In this document: positions 24,247 through 33,068 of the stretch, in pieces
How the letters are laid out: every line of letters begins with the position of its first letter
Numbering within the stretch: the stretch's first letter is position 1
Source of the DNA: Neiella holothuriorum
GTDB taxonomy: Bacteria; Pseudomonadota; Gammaproteobacteria; Enterobacterales; Neiellaceae
Direction: 5' to 3'
Assembly (NCBI RefSeq): GCF_019457915.1
Contig: NZ_JAHZSS010000002.1
Span: 1-64,000, forward strand
DNA length: 64,000 nucleotides
Notes under the pieces: model-generated
What the model was told of the DNA's origin: nothing
Databases searched by the model: none
Seen by the model: the letters and a program-made list of their open reading frames with translations, nothing else
Program-made: the position numbers and the translations under genes

Positions 24247-24757
24247 TGTACGTTGGCATTGATGATGCCGCTTCGCGTTTTTTGCGGCGATAACGACGAT
24301 CTAGTTCAGTAGCAAAGGGAATCGCTAGCAGCGAAATCACCATGCCGGCCATGGTTGGAATAGTGGCAGCACTAACGCCATTGGCCATGGCTCTGGGGTT
24401 ACCTGAACCCAAGAAAGCCATTACTTCAAACACTTGAATCATGCCGGTTACCGTGCCCAATAAGCCGAGCATCGGTAACAGCGCAATGAGGCCGACAATC
24501 AGCTTTAAATTGCGGAGCATCATGCAGTCCAGTTGCGACAACAGCTGTTTGCGGTGTTGCACGGCAATCCAAGATGATTTGTCGTCTCGTTGCTGCCATA
24601 CACCGACATTGGTTTTTAACTGCGGTTGATACTCACGAAGAAAAAACCAGTAGCGTTCGAAGATCAAAAACCACAACCAGATCGTGACGGCTAGGATGGC
24701 CCAAAGGACATTGCCGCCAGTGTTCAGGAAGTCGAGTAAGTAGGAGTTAATATCCAT
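24242..24757 (-). CDS. exbB: ExbB/TolQ-type proton channel, short form
   Basis: A 171-residue inner-membrane protein with three helices: about 12-32, 85-107 and 130-150. The MotA/TolQ/ExbB signature is clear (LLPMLGLLGTVTGMIQVFEVMAFLGSGNPRAMANGVSAA). It is close to the 170-180-residue ExbB2 of the TonB2 systems, which lacks the N-terminal extension of E. coli ExbB. It is encoded between the long ExbB-like gene and exbD in one operon and probably supplies the motor stator for this TonB. Confidence 0.92.
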   Translation of the reverse strand: MDINSYLLDFLNTGGNVLWAILAVTIWLWFLIFERYWFFLREYQPQLKTNVGVWQQRDDKSSWIAVQHRKQLLSQLDCMMLRNLKLIVGLIALLPMLGLLGTVTGMIQVFEVMAFLGSGNPRAMANGVSAATIPTMAGMVISLLAIPFATELDRRYRRKKREAASSMPTYS

Positions 24758-24772
24758 ACTGCGCTCCGGTGG

Positions 24773-26152
24773 TTAGGCTTTGGCGCTGGCTATTTCGACG
24801 GCTTTTTGAGCCACCATGCCAGTTGCCTGCTCACCAACCTCTTTACTGAGTTGTTGTGCGCGACTGCTGAGAATAGTGCTAGCCAGCAATAACGGAATGG
24901 CCACACACAAACCCTCAACGGTTGTGATCAATGCCTGAGAAATACCGCCAGCCATTAATTTCGGATCACCAGTACCAAACAAGGTAATGGCCTGGAACGT
25001 GCCAATCATGCCGGTTACCGTACCCAACAGACCCATCAGCGGCGCAATGGCAGCCAAAACTTTTACCGTTGCCAGCCCTTTACGGAATTCTGCCAAGTCT
25101 TTAAACACCACTTCCTCAAGCTTTTTACCAATAACATCAAGATCTTGAAGGTGCTTGTTTTCATAGTAAGCCAACAACATTCGGCCCAATGGATTGTCGT
25201 CAGACGGGTGATCCATTGTTTTCAGCTGCTTGCGCATACGCTTGGAAATAGCGGCAAGTTTAAGCATCCGTTCAATCACCACCAGCAAGCCAAAAATACC
25301 AACAGCAATGATGGCGTAGCCCACTGATTTACCCTGTTGCACACGCTCAACCAAGCTCGGTGATTGCACCAATAGGCCGAGTAAAGCACCGCGCGAAGGG
25401 TCAACACCGAAACCAACAGAGCCCGTGCCACTTGCTGCACTTAAGTCAGCAGCGGTGCTGCGTAAACTACTGGCAGGCTGGCGCGCGAGTTCTACTAATT
25501 GTTGAGTGTCCGAAGAGAAGTTGAGGTATTTATCATCACTGATGATGTTGAACGTACCAACGCGAGTCACCTCAGCGTCATAGGCTTCGCCACTCGGCTT
25601 CACCACTTCAGTAGTAAACCGGGTCACACCAGCTGACTCGGTGATTTCCTGCAACATGGTGGCCCACAATTGCTGCATTTGGGCAATGGTTGGTACTTCT
25701 TTGGTTGCCGCTAGCGCTTCGATATCGGCTTTGCGGTCGGGGTATTCAATACTAATTAACGAATCAAACAGTAGCTTTTCTGTATCACCCGCCATTTGGC
25801 GGAACACCCCAAATAGCTCACCTAAGTTACCGGTACGGCGATCTAATTGTGTGCTTAACTCAGACAGCTTTGTTTCATTCTGATCGAACGTTAATTGCAT
25901 GTCTTCACGCAGCTTTTCTTGCGCAGCTAATTCTGCTTCGACAGCCGCAAGCATGGATTTTTGCTCGCTAGCGGCGGCCTTAAATTTTTTCTCGCGTTCG
26001 CTGTTATGTGCAGCTTCTGCACTCACTTCTTTGCTTACCTGCAGGTATAGATCTTGGAGTGGATCGGCCTGACTCGCGGCAGAAAAGCCTAGGCATAAGG
26101 CCACAAGGCTCATACTGCTGAATTTTGCGCAGTTAGAAGAGATAAATTTCAC
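24773..26152 (-). CDS. Long ExbB/TtpC-like proton channel protein
   Basis: A 459-residue exported and membrane-embedded protein. A signal peptide (1-29, SMSLVALCLGFSAASQAD) leads into a periplasmic coiled-coil region (about 35-130; EVEAELAAQEKLREDMQLT). After a further periplasmic part there is a C-terminal MotA/TolQ/ExbB domain (about 270-445) with LAAIAPLMGLLGTVTGMIGTF and GGISQALITTVEGLCVAIP. This is the architecture of TtpC, the fourth component of TonB2 systems in Vibrio and related marine bacteria. A GTG start preceded by AAGGAG was chosen. It lies between the DUF3450 gene and the short exbB. Confidence 0.92.
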   Translation of the reverse strand: MKFISSNCAKFSSMSLVALCLGFSAASQADPLQDLYLQVSKEVSAEAAHNSEREKKFKAAASEQKSMLAAVEAELAAQEKLREDMQLTFDQNETKLSELSTQLDRRTGNLGELFGVFRQMAGDTEKLLFDSLISIEYPDRKADIEALAATKEVPTIAQMQQLWATMLQEITESAGVTRFTTEVVKPSGEAYDAEVTRVGTFNIISDDKYLNFSSDTQQLVELARQPASSLRSTAADLSAASGTGSVGFGVDPSRGALLGLLVQSPSLVERVQQGKSVGYAIIAVGIFGLLVVIERMLKLAAISKRMRKQLKTMDHPSDDNPLGRMLLAYYENKHLQDLDVIGKKLEEVVFKDLAEFRKGLATVKVLAAIAPLMGLLGTVTGMIGTFQAITLFGTGDPKLMAGGISQALITTVEGLCVAIPLLLASTILSSRAQQLSKEVGEQATGMVAQKAVEIASAKA

Positions 26153-26163
26153 GTTAAGACTCC

Positions 26164-26919
26164 TTAGCTGGCAGGGCTATTAACCGGCAGGGTAAGTAAT
26201 TCAGGTGGGGTTTGTTTGCGGGCCATGCGGAGGCCATCGCGAATACTGGTGCGGTAAGTGCTGTCCAGTAATTCCCACGCTTTGAGGTTGCTATTCCAGC
26301 GGCCGCTGACGTTGCCGTCTAATGTTTGGTAGTACAAGCCAACTCGACCCAAGCGAAGGAAATCAACGGTCTTAGGCTCACCCGATGTAGCCAAAACACC
26401 GCGGTAGGCTTCAATGGTTCGGCCATACTCCATTTCAACTTGATAGGCTTCCATGATGCGACGATATTTTTCACCTGCAGTAACATCTGCGCGGTCAATC
26501 AGGGCGCGTAAATTTTCCAGTCGCTCTTCGCGCTCGTCTGTCAAAAACGGCACATCGGCTTCCAGCAGTTGCCCCAAGGTATCGGTCATCTTCAACATCA
26601 GCGGCAATGCGCCAGTTTCGATGTTGTCGATTTCCGCAATCTGGCCAGAAATACTGCCAATTTCGTCCTCTTGTGATGAAATCAGCTTGGCCATCTGTTG
26701 GTTGTAGATGGTTAAACTTTCCAATCGCTGGGAGGCAATTCGATAGTTTTGTAAATCACTAGAGGTCTGCTCGACCATCGAGTCAATTCTGGTTTGGCTG
26801 GCAGCAGCGCTTTTATCAATGGCTTCCTGCTTTTCCAAGCTGTTATCGATGGCTTGAACTGAAAAGGCTAAAGTCAATGAACTGAGCAGGGCCAGACTTA
26901 GGGGCTTACGAAAAAACAT
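26164..26919 (-). CDS. DUF3450 periplasmic coiled-coil protein (TonB-system partner)
   Basis: A 251-residue exported protein with a signal peptide (about 1-22, PLSLALLSSLTLAFSVQAID). A long coiled coil covers about residues 25-110 (EKQEAIDKSAAASQTRID, SSQEDEIGSISGQIAEID). The C-terminal half holds the DUF3450 sequence, including YRRIMEAYQVEMEYGRTIEAY and RLGRVGLYYQTLDG. Such proteins are regularly encoded immediately before TtpC/ExbB genes. The ATG with AGAGG upstream is preferred over an in-frame upstream start adding 16 residues. It follows the second receptor gene by about 60 bases. Confidence 0.9.
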   Translation of the reverse strand: MFFRKPLSLALLSSLTLAFSVQAIDNSLEKQEAIDKSAAASQTRIDSMVEQTSSDLQNYRIASQRLESLTIYNQQMAKLISSQEDEIGSISGQIAEIDNIETGALPLMLKMTDTLGQLLEADVPFLTDEREERLENLRALIDRADVTAGEKYRRIMEAYQVEMEYGRTIEAYRGVLATSGEPKTVDFLRLGRVGLYYQTLDGNVSGRWNSNLKAWELLDSTYRTSIRDGLRMARKQTPPELLTLPVNSPAS

Positions 26920-26979
26920 AGTAAAACCTCTGTTGCGCGGAGCCCGTTGCCGGGCTCCGCTTCTCACGTAGTTAAATGA

Positions 26980-29424
26980 TTAGAATTTATATGAGGCTGT
27001 TGCTACCCAGTGACGCGGTAACTCAGGCAATACAACCGTGCTACCGAACAAATCAGGGAAGTTCGAGCGGAAGTAGGTTTCATCGGTCAAGTTTTTAGCC
27101 TGAACACGCATGGTCCAGTCATCGGTTGAATAGCTAACACCAGCATTCAATACCGTGTACGACGGCAGCTTCACTGACTTAGAAAAGCCCGAGTAGGTTG
27201 AATCTGCGTGTACTGCACTAGCCGTGGTGCGGAAGCCATTCTGGAAGTCATATGCAGCGGTTAAGCTGTACATGTTTTCCGGAATACCAGCTTTCTTAGC
27301 ATCATCGCTATTGCTAACCAACGTTAAACCTTGCATCACATAGCCATAGAACAGCGATGGATCCGAGATACCCGTCATGTCTTCAGCACCTTGGAAACCA
27401 AACTGAACTCCGCCTTCCTGCGCGGTTAAGTTAGTTACTTCGATGTGGGTCATAGCGGCCGTAAAGGTCAAATTCTCGGTCGCAAGGAAACGTGCTTCAA
27501 ACTCGTAACCTTCACTTTCAGTGGTGTTGTTACTTACCAAATCCTGTGCGTTTACGCTGGTGCGCTCTTGCTTAAAGTAAGCGGCAGACATATACAAACG
27601 GTCGTCTAACAAGCTGCTCTTAACACCCACTTCGGTCAGCTCGGAATCGGCCAACGCATTACCGCTTTCAATGTTGCCCACTGAAATTTCAGAGCCCTGC
27701 CCCATGATGATGGTGGTTTGCTCTGACACAGTTGCATAAGGGGTAAAGCCCCAAGGTGTGTTGTAAGAAACACTCAAGGTCCAAGATACACCATCATCCG
27801 AGTCCGATGCTTTGGAATCTGGATCATCTGGTGAGGCAAAAGCAGTCTTGCTGACTTTCTCGGTGCTAGACATATCAACGTAGTCGTAGCGGGCACCAAC
27901 CAATACATTGAGGTTTTCGTAAATAGAGAAATCAGCTAAGAAAGCCACACCGTAATCGGTGTAATCACCAACGGTATAACTGGAATAGCCTTCATCCGAT
28001 ACTGTTGACAGTAACTTGCGATCAAGTGCTGTTGAAGGTCCGGTTAAATCGCGGCGATCAAAGTATTCGAAGAAGAAGTCATCACCGTGTTTAAAGTCGG
28101 TGTAGCGAATACTTGGAGATACCTGATAAGCACCGCTCAACCAATCTGTGTGCTCGGCTTCAAGCGCCAAAATCAACTGGTCTTCAACGACATAAGTGTC
28201 TGCAAACTGCGAGAAACCATAGGCATTTTCATTCAAGTTTTCTAAGTCTTCAAAGAACAACTTGTTGGTTAAGGTCATGCCGTTATCAAATTCGTGGATG
28301 ATATCGAAGTACAAGGTATTCACTTCGGTTTCCAGTACATCTTCTGGCGAAACCAGTACCTGATCACCACTCAGTTTGGCAGTACCAACATCTTCCAACG
28401 CCCAAAGCGGATCCATGGCTTCGTCGGTACCGGTTGAGGCTGGTACCCAGAAGTTGTTTGACGTGTCTGAGAACTGAGACTGCCAGTCGAGGAATTCTGC
28501 TGTTGAGTTGTAGCCATCACCGTCGGTATCAATCGATTGAGCTGAACCTGTGATGTAGGTGCCGTGGTCAATCAAGTCTTGGGTGACACGGTTCCAACCG
28601 GCAACCTGATTACCATCAAAATCATGGTGCATACCACCAAATTCAATACGCGTAGAATCGGTCAGATCCATATTGAATGAGGCTTGGAAAATTGTGTTGT
28701 CGGTGGTGGAGTTTTGGTAGTAGCTGTCGGAGTTTTCTACTTCTGCATAAACGTAGTAACCCAAGCTTTTACCAAACGCTTCAGCAGGGCCGCCCACTTC
28801 GGCAGTCAGAATGCTTTTATCCCAGCTGCCGGTGGTGTAAGACATGCCGCCAGTTGGTTTATCCAAGTACTGACCAGTTTCAGCACGTGCCGACTTGGGC
28901 TGGAAGTTGAGGTAACCACCAATTTTAGATGGCCCGTAAATCGGTGACGCTGGACCACGAACAATATCAATTCGATCCGTTGCACCAATTGGGGTTGGGT
29001 AGTTACCGGGGTTATTCACCCGACGCACGCCACGAAAGTACACTTCTCCAGGAGTACCACGTACGTCGAGTGAACCCGCAACACCGAAGAATGATTGGGT
29101 AAAGGCACCGGGAGATACCAGCACCAAATCATCGATGTCTGTAATGTTGTATGCCTCGAGCATGTCAGAGCTAACTGATGTCACGCCACGTGGAGTTTCA
29201 AGAATCGTTTTACCAAAGCCAAACACAGACTTAACTGGCTCGGTAGGCATAATGCCCATGGTGTCTTCAACCTGCCCTTCGGCAGTATAGGTTTCCAATT
29301 CCACCACTTCTTCAGTCGCAGCCGCTTCTTCAGCTTCCTCTGCTAATACTGTCATAGGTGATGCGCAACTTAGCCCCACAAGCAAGGCGAGCTTGGTCAA
29401 CCGAAATGGTTTGTAATCCAACAT
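26980..29424 (-). CDS. TonB-dependent outer-membrane receptor (second copy)
   Basis: An 814-residue receptor. The signal peptide is about residues 1-29 (LALLVGLSCASPMTVLAEE), followed by an acidic linker, a plug (about 50-200; ILETPRGVTSVSSDM, GVRRVNNPGNYPTPIG, IVRGPASPIYGPSKIGG) and a barrel ending in VATASYKF. GGAGAG sits seven bases before the ATG; a TTG five codons upstream falls inside that site. It is the promoter-proximal gene of an operon that continues into its energy module, an arrangement that ties TonB output to this substrate. It is paralogous to the receptor at 6460-8985. A purine, nucleoside or nucleotide substrate is inferred from context. Confidence 0.95.
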   Translation of the reverse strand: MLDYKPFRLTKLALLVGLSCASPMTVLAEEAEEAAATEEVVELETYTAEGQVEDTMGIMPTEPVKSVFGFGKTILETPRGVTSVSSDMLEAYNITDIDDLVLVSPGAFTQSFFGVAGSLDVRGTPGEVYFRGVRRVNNPGNYPTPIGATDRIDIVRGPASPIYGPSKIGGYLNFQPKSARAETGQYLDKPTGGMSYTTGSWDKSILTAEVGGPAEAFGKSLGYYVYAEVENSDSYYQNSTTDNTIFQASFNMDLTDSTRIEFGGMHHDFDGNQVAGWNRVTQDLIDHGTYITGSAQSIDTDGDGYNSTAEFLDWQSQFSDTSNNFWVPASTGTDEAMDPLWALEDVGTAKLSGDQVLVSPEDVLETEVNTLYFDIIHEFDNGMTLTNKLFFEDLENLNENAYGFSQFADTYVVEDQLILALEAEHTDWLSGAYQVSPSIRYTDFKHGDDFFFEYFDRRDLTGPSTALDRKLLSTVSDEGYSSYTVGDYTDYGVAFLADFSIYENLNVLVGARYDYVDMSSTEKVSKTAFASPDDPDSKASDSDDGVSWTLSVSYNTPWGFTPYATVSEQTTIIMGQGSEISVGNIESGNALADSELTEVGVKSSLLDDRLYMSAAYFKQERTSVNAQDLVSNNTTESEGYEFEARFLATENLTFTAAMTHIEVTNLTAQEGGVQFGFQGAEDMTGISDPSLFYGYVMQGLTLVSNSDDAKKAGIPENMYSLTAAYDFQNGFRTTASAVHADSTYSGFSKSVKLPSYTVLNAGVSYSTDDWTMRVQAKNLTDETYFRSNFPDLFGSTVVLPELPRHWVATASYKF

Positions 29425-29443
29425 CTGTGTGCTCTCCAATAAT

Positions 29444-29459
29444 GCAAATTAGTCTCAAT
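29444..29459. promoter_or_regulatory. Shared receptor-promoter motif, copy 2
   Basis: GCAAATTAGTCTCAAT lies 20 bases upstream of the second receptor start and matches the copy at 6305 at 15 of 16 bases. Its closeness to the ribosome-binding site would fit a repressor acting at or after the transcription start. The two copies have opposite orientation relative to their receptor genes. Confidence 0.4.
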
Positions 29460-29677
29460 GTTAAAAATATTTTTGTTTTGCCAAGGGAGTTCAGCAATCG
29501 CTGTGCCAATTCATGTCCAAATGGTTAGTAATTGGCGGTTAAATATAATTTATTTCTTATTTAACAAGTTTTTATTGTTTTGTGTAATTCTGCCCAGAAG
29601 ATTAATTATTGTTTTATTCCGACAACAGTAGGGCCCAACGCACCTTTTTGAGTCAGAGCGATCAACCATGTCAGTGC

Positions 29678-31135
29678 TCAGCGCGAGGCTGAGCCAAACT
29701 GACACAACTGATATTGCTTACAGATAAAGCTGTAACTAACTGGTTTTACATCCTTTAATGCAGCCTTTTGATTGTCCTCAACGGCATTCTCAAAATCAGC
29801 AAGCCGTTGATTAAGGCGCTCAACCAAGCGGGCTTTGCTATCCGCATCGATAAAGCTGTAGGCCAGCGAGTTGTGGCTCAGTTGCTTTAATTCGTCCCAG
29901 CTCAAATTGAATTCTTTTACCGCGACAAAAAACTCATCGGTGATGTTGGAGTCCCACATGCCTCGGTCGTCGGTGGACAGAGCAACAGGCACCCCGAGGC
30001 GAAGGTATTCAGGGAAAGGATGTTGATCGTAGCGTTCGATATATTCCAGCAACAGATTTGAAATTAGATTAATTTCAATAAGGTATGGGCCATACCTGAG
30101 TTGCCGTAACAGTTCATCATCGTCAATGAGGTTTACGCCATGACCGATGCGGTCAGCGCCTAGCAATAGCGTGTCGCGAATATGGAAATTGGGTTCATCC
30201 ACTTCGCCAGCATGAATAGACAGCTTCACATTATTGTAGTGACGACGAAGCTCTCTTAAGGTGTCTTTGAAGCGCAGTGGGTGGCCTTTGTCATTGTCTT
30301 CACGCCCCACCATATTGACTGCAAGATAAAGATCGTTGTTGCGGCTGACAAAATCGAAATAGTGGCGTAATTGGTCCTCGGCATTGCCAGCAAACCGCAA
30401 GATAGACTCCTGCATTCGAACGGTTACGCCGGTCGCTTTGGCATCTGGCTGCTGCAGCCTATCGCGGTAGATATCCGCTACGGTGTCGGGCGATATCGGT
30501 TTTCCGTTCGGATCGGTGTAACCCGATGCGCCCATCATGGACTCCATGTAAATCAGCCCTTCTGCACCGAACGCTTGCATGTTTTTGACCAGAATATCGG
30601 CAATGAGATAAGGGCTTCTCATCAGTTCATCGAGGCGTTGCCAATGGGTTTGAAAGAATTCGTCGCGGCCTTCGTGGGCGGCATCCAGTCGAATGCTGTT
30701 TAGCCAGGCTTGCTTTTCGACTGCGTTGAGTTGTTCCAGTCGTTTGTATTCAGACTTTTCGCAGTCCGAAAGCTTGTTATAGCTCGACTCAAGAACATTA
30801 TGAAAATGGAGAAGGTAAGGGCTGAAGCTAAATTCGTTGCCACCATAGCCGTTGCAGTTATTTATGGTGACTTTGGTGTAGTAGCGATAACCATGCTCTC
30901 GTTGTTTAAGGGCGAGTTCATACCACCATTCAGACAGCGCTGTACCAGTAATATGGTGGTGTAAGTCACCGCCTTTGGGCATGGCATAAAGAAACGTGTA
31001 CAAGTCAGCGTCTGATGCTTCAGCCTTGAACTGCTCAAACCAATGCGTGTCCGGCGCAGCCATTAGGCCACCGTGCCACACACCCATGACCAAGGTCACT
31101 AGCTTCAAGCCTCGAAAGGCTTTGATTGCCGACAT
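29678..31135 (-). CDS. Secreted adenosine deaminase (ADGF/CECR1-like)
   Basis: An exported adenosine deaminase of 485 residues. A signal peptide (1-26, LVTLVMGVWHGGLMAAPD) precedes the catalytic domain. Metal and catalytic residues are visible: GGDLHHHITG (two His), LSIHAGEVDE (His and the catalytic Glu), DRIGHGVNL (His) and ALSTDDRGMW (Asp-Asp). The greater length and the signal peptide match the secreted ADGF/ADA2 class, not the 330-residue cytosolic Add. AAAGGAG precedes the chosen ATG; the ORF is open 50 codons further upstream. It would convert adenosine to inosine in the periplasm, upstream of the secreted nucleoside hydrolase. A short hairpin (GCTCAGC/GCTGAGC) overlaps its stop. Confidence 0.9.
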   Translation of the reverse strand: MSAIKAFRGLKLVTLVMGVWHGGLMAAPDTHWFEQFKAEASDADLYTFLYAMPKGGDLHHHITGTALSEWWYELALKQREHGYRYYTKVTINNCNGYGGNEFSFSPYLLHFHNVLESSYNKLSDCEKSEYKRLEQLNAVEKQAWLNSIRLDAAHEGRDEFFQTHWQRLDELMRSPYLIADILVKNMQAFGAEGLIYMESMMGASGYTDPNGKPISPDTVADIYRDRLQQPDAKATGVTVRMQESILRFAGNAEDQLRHYFDFVSRNNDLYLAVNMVGREDNDKGHPLRFKDTLRELRRHYNNVKLSIHAGEVDEPNFHIRDTLLLGADRIGHGVNLIDDDELLRQLRYGPYLIEINLISNLLLEYIERYDQHPFPEYLRLGVPVALSTDDRGMWDSNITDEFFVAVKEFNLSWDELKQLSHNSLAYSFIDADSKARLVERLNQRLADFENAVEDNQKAALKDVKPVSYSFICKQYQLCQFGSASR

Positions 31136-31519
31136 ATAAGCTCCTTTGCTTCGTACAACCGGTGCATTGCCATTGATCGAAAATGAGTTCGACTGGTCAT
31201 TGCTGCTGGCAACCAATGCAATAGTGATACCAGTCACACATCTCCCTCGTAAGCCCCGTAAATTAGCCATCAATAAACTGACCATTTGGTTCAGAAATGG
31301 ATTCTTTTGGTGCGTAGCAATGATAATTGCTCTTATTTGATGCGGCCTGCTGGCTTGATCTGCGAGCCAGCCACAACATTGGCCGATGGCATAAATATTG
31401 AACAGGTAAGTCTGAGCGCTGCATAAATTTGCCTAGCTGGTCTGCACAAGAACGGCATTCCACAGCAAATTATTGAAGTGACATGCCGCCATTAAAATAA
31501 TGACTGAAATGGAGTTTGA
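31136..31519. other. Divergent region between adenosine deaminase and puuE
   Basis: About 380 bases without a credible gene. It contains a 7-bp hairpin, GCTGGCT/AGCCAGC (31349-31371), without a U tract, and AATGATAATTGCTCTTATT near 31316, which resembles half of a Fur box. No riboswitch was recognised. GGAG lies before the puuE start. Confidence 0.45.
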
Positions 31520-32443
31520 ATGAGCCGCCCAGATGTTTTTGAGCCAGATTATCCTCGCGACATGGTTGGTTACGGGGAGCACCCACCTTGCGCCAACTGG
31601 CCAGGCCGAGCTCGCATTGCTGTTCAGTTTGTATTGAATTACGAAGAAGGTGCTGAAAACAATGTGTTGCACGGTGATGAAGGATCAGAAACGTTTCTGT
31701 CCGAAATCATCGGCGCCAAATCCTATGCTGCTCGCCATATGAGTATGGAAAGTCTCTATGAATATGGCTCTAGAGCTGGGTTCTGGCGCTTGTATCGATT
31801 ATTTCGTCGTTACAATTTACCTGTCACCGTATACGGCGTAGCCATGGCATTAGCCCGCAATCCAGACGTTGTTGAAGCCATGCTGAAGGCCGACTGGGAA
31901 ATTGCCAGCCACGGTTATCGTTGGATTGATCATCAATTTATGCCGCCCGAAATGGAGCGCGAGCACATTGAAAAAGCCATTGAGATTCACACCCAAGTGA
32001 CAGGCTCGCGACCATTAGGCTGGTACACCGGTCGCGACAGCCCCAACACCCGCAAGTTAGTGGTAGAGCAAGGCGGCTTTTTATATGACTCCGATAGTTA
32101 TGCCGATGATTTGCCCTATTGGAGTCAACAGTTTGAAAAGCCCCACCTGATCATTCCCTATACCTTAGATACCAACGACATGCGGTTTGCAGCCCCGCAA
32201 GGCTTTAATTGTGGTGATCAGTTTTACACCTACCTAAAAGACAGTTTCGATGCGTTGTATGCGGAAGGATCGTCTGCGCCCAAAATGATGAACATCGGCC
32301 TCCATTGCCGAATCATCGGTCGGCCGGCCCGTATTCAAGCGTTAGAGCGATTTATCCAGCATGTCATGGCCCATCCTGATGTCTGGATTTGTAAGCGAGT
32401 CGATATTGCCAAACATTGGCATGAGCATCATGCGCCGGAGTAA
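31520..32443 (+). CDS. puuE: Metal-independent allantoinase PuuE
   Basis: A cytoplasmic polysaccharide-deacetylase-fold protein of 307 residues that opens allantoin to allantoate. The family signatures are NYEEGAENNVLHGD, EYGSRAGFWRLYRLF, ASHGYRWIDHQ, GWYTGRDSPNTRKLV, YDSDSYADDLPYW and IGLHCRIIGRPAR. The length and these motifs match Pseudomonas PuuE closely and exclude the zinc allantoinase AllB. The adjacent cupin gene begins six bases after it. It links the uraD product to the allantoate amidohydrolase at 14420-15688. Confidence 0.96.
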   Translation: MSRPDVFEPDYPRDMVGYGEHPPCANWPGRARIAVQFVLNYEEGAENNVLHGDEGSETFLSEIIGAKSYAARHMSMESLYEYGSRAGFWRLYRLFRRYNLPVTVYGVAMALARNPDVVEAMLKADWEIASHGYRWIDHQFMPPEMEREHIEKAIEIHTQVTGSRPLGWYTGRDSPNTRKLVVEQGGFLYDSDSYADDLPYWSQQFEKPHLIIPYTLDTNDMRFAAPQGFNCGDQFYTYLKDSFDALYAEGSSAPKMMNIGLHCRIIGRPARIQALERFIQHVMAHPDVWICKRVDIAKHWHEHHAPE

Positions 32444-32449
32444 CAAACC

Positions 32450-33019
32450 ATGACCGCATTAACTAAGTTTGCCGGCGTGTTGCTGACCACACTGACCATC
32501 ACAGCAGCGGCACAGCCCCAATTGACCACCCAGCAGATTATTGATGGACTGCAACTTGAAGCACATGTTGAAGGCGGTTATTTTCGCCGGACTTATCAAG
32601 CCGATCATCGCCAACAACTTGAGACCAACCACGGTGAACGGTACTTATTAACCTCGATATTTTATTTGTTAACGGCCGATGCACCGGTGGGACATTTCCA
32701 CAAAAACCGCTCCGACATTCTCCACTTTTATCAAGCAGGCGATCCGATTCGCTACACGCTTATCATGCCTGACGGCCAAGTGAAGCAGGTGGTAATGGCC
32801 ACTGATTTGGCCGCCGGCCAACAGCTGCAATTAACGGTCAAAGGTGGCATTTGGAAGTCTTCAGAGCTGCTGGCAGGAGAGCATGGTTATGGGCTGATTA
32901 GTGAAGCGGTTAGCCCCGGCTTCGATTTTGAGGACATGACCCTTGCCAACGAGGCGCTGTTAAACGCGGAATTCCCGCAACACCAGCAATTGATAAAGCG
33001 TTTCAGCAAGCACCAATAA
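32450..33019 (+). CDS. Exported DUF985 cupin protein
   Basis: A 189-residue cupin of the DUF985 (Cupin_5) family. A signal peptide is likely (1-22, FAGVLLTTLTITAAAQP), which is unusual for a family that is mostly cytosolic. The core shows LQLEAHVEGGYFRRTYQ, TSIFYLLTADAPVGHFHK, DILHFYQAGDP and GYGLISEAVSPGFDFEDM. Cupins of this class have no agreed reaction. Being six bases after puuE suggests translational coupling to purine degradation. A signal peptide would place it in the periplasm, so a cytosolic step in allantoin breakdown is unlikely unless the export signal is not used. Confidence 0.85.
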   Translation: MTALTKFAGVLLTTLTITAAAQPQLTTQQIIDGLQLEAHVEGGYFRRTYQADHRQQLETNHGERYLLTSIFYLLTADAPVGHFHKNRSDILHFYQAGDPIRYTLIMPDGQVKQVVMATDLAAGQQLQLTVKGGIWKSSELLAGEHGYGLISEAVSPGFDFEDMTLANEALLNAEFPQHQQLIKRFSKHQ

Positions 33020-33023
33020 TGAA

Positions 33024-33045
33024 CTGCCGCCCAAACGGGCGGCAG
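33024..33045. terminator. Hairpin between convergent cupin and add genes
   Basis: CTGCCGCCC and GGGCGGCAG form a perfect 9-bp, G+C-rich stem with a 4-base loop just after the cupin stop. There is no T tract on the plus side, so it may act as an RNA-stabilising or bidirectional barrier rather than a classical intrinsic terminator. Confidence 0.55.
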
Positions 33046-33068
33046 CATTCGATCATTGCCTCAACAGG

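Noticed and set aside
31313-31338. Fur box before puuE (AATGATAATTGCTCTTATT)
   Set aside because: Only the left half fits the Fur consensus and the right half is poor, so it was left as a remark.
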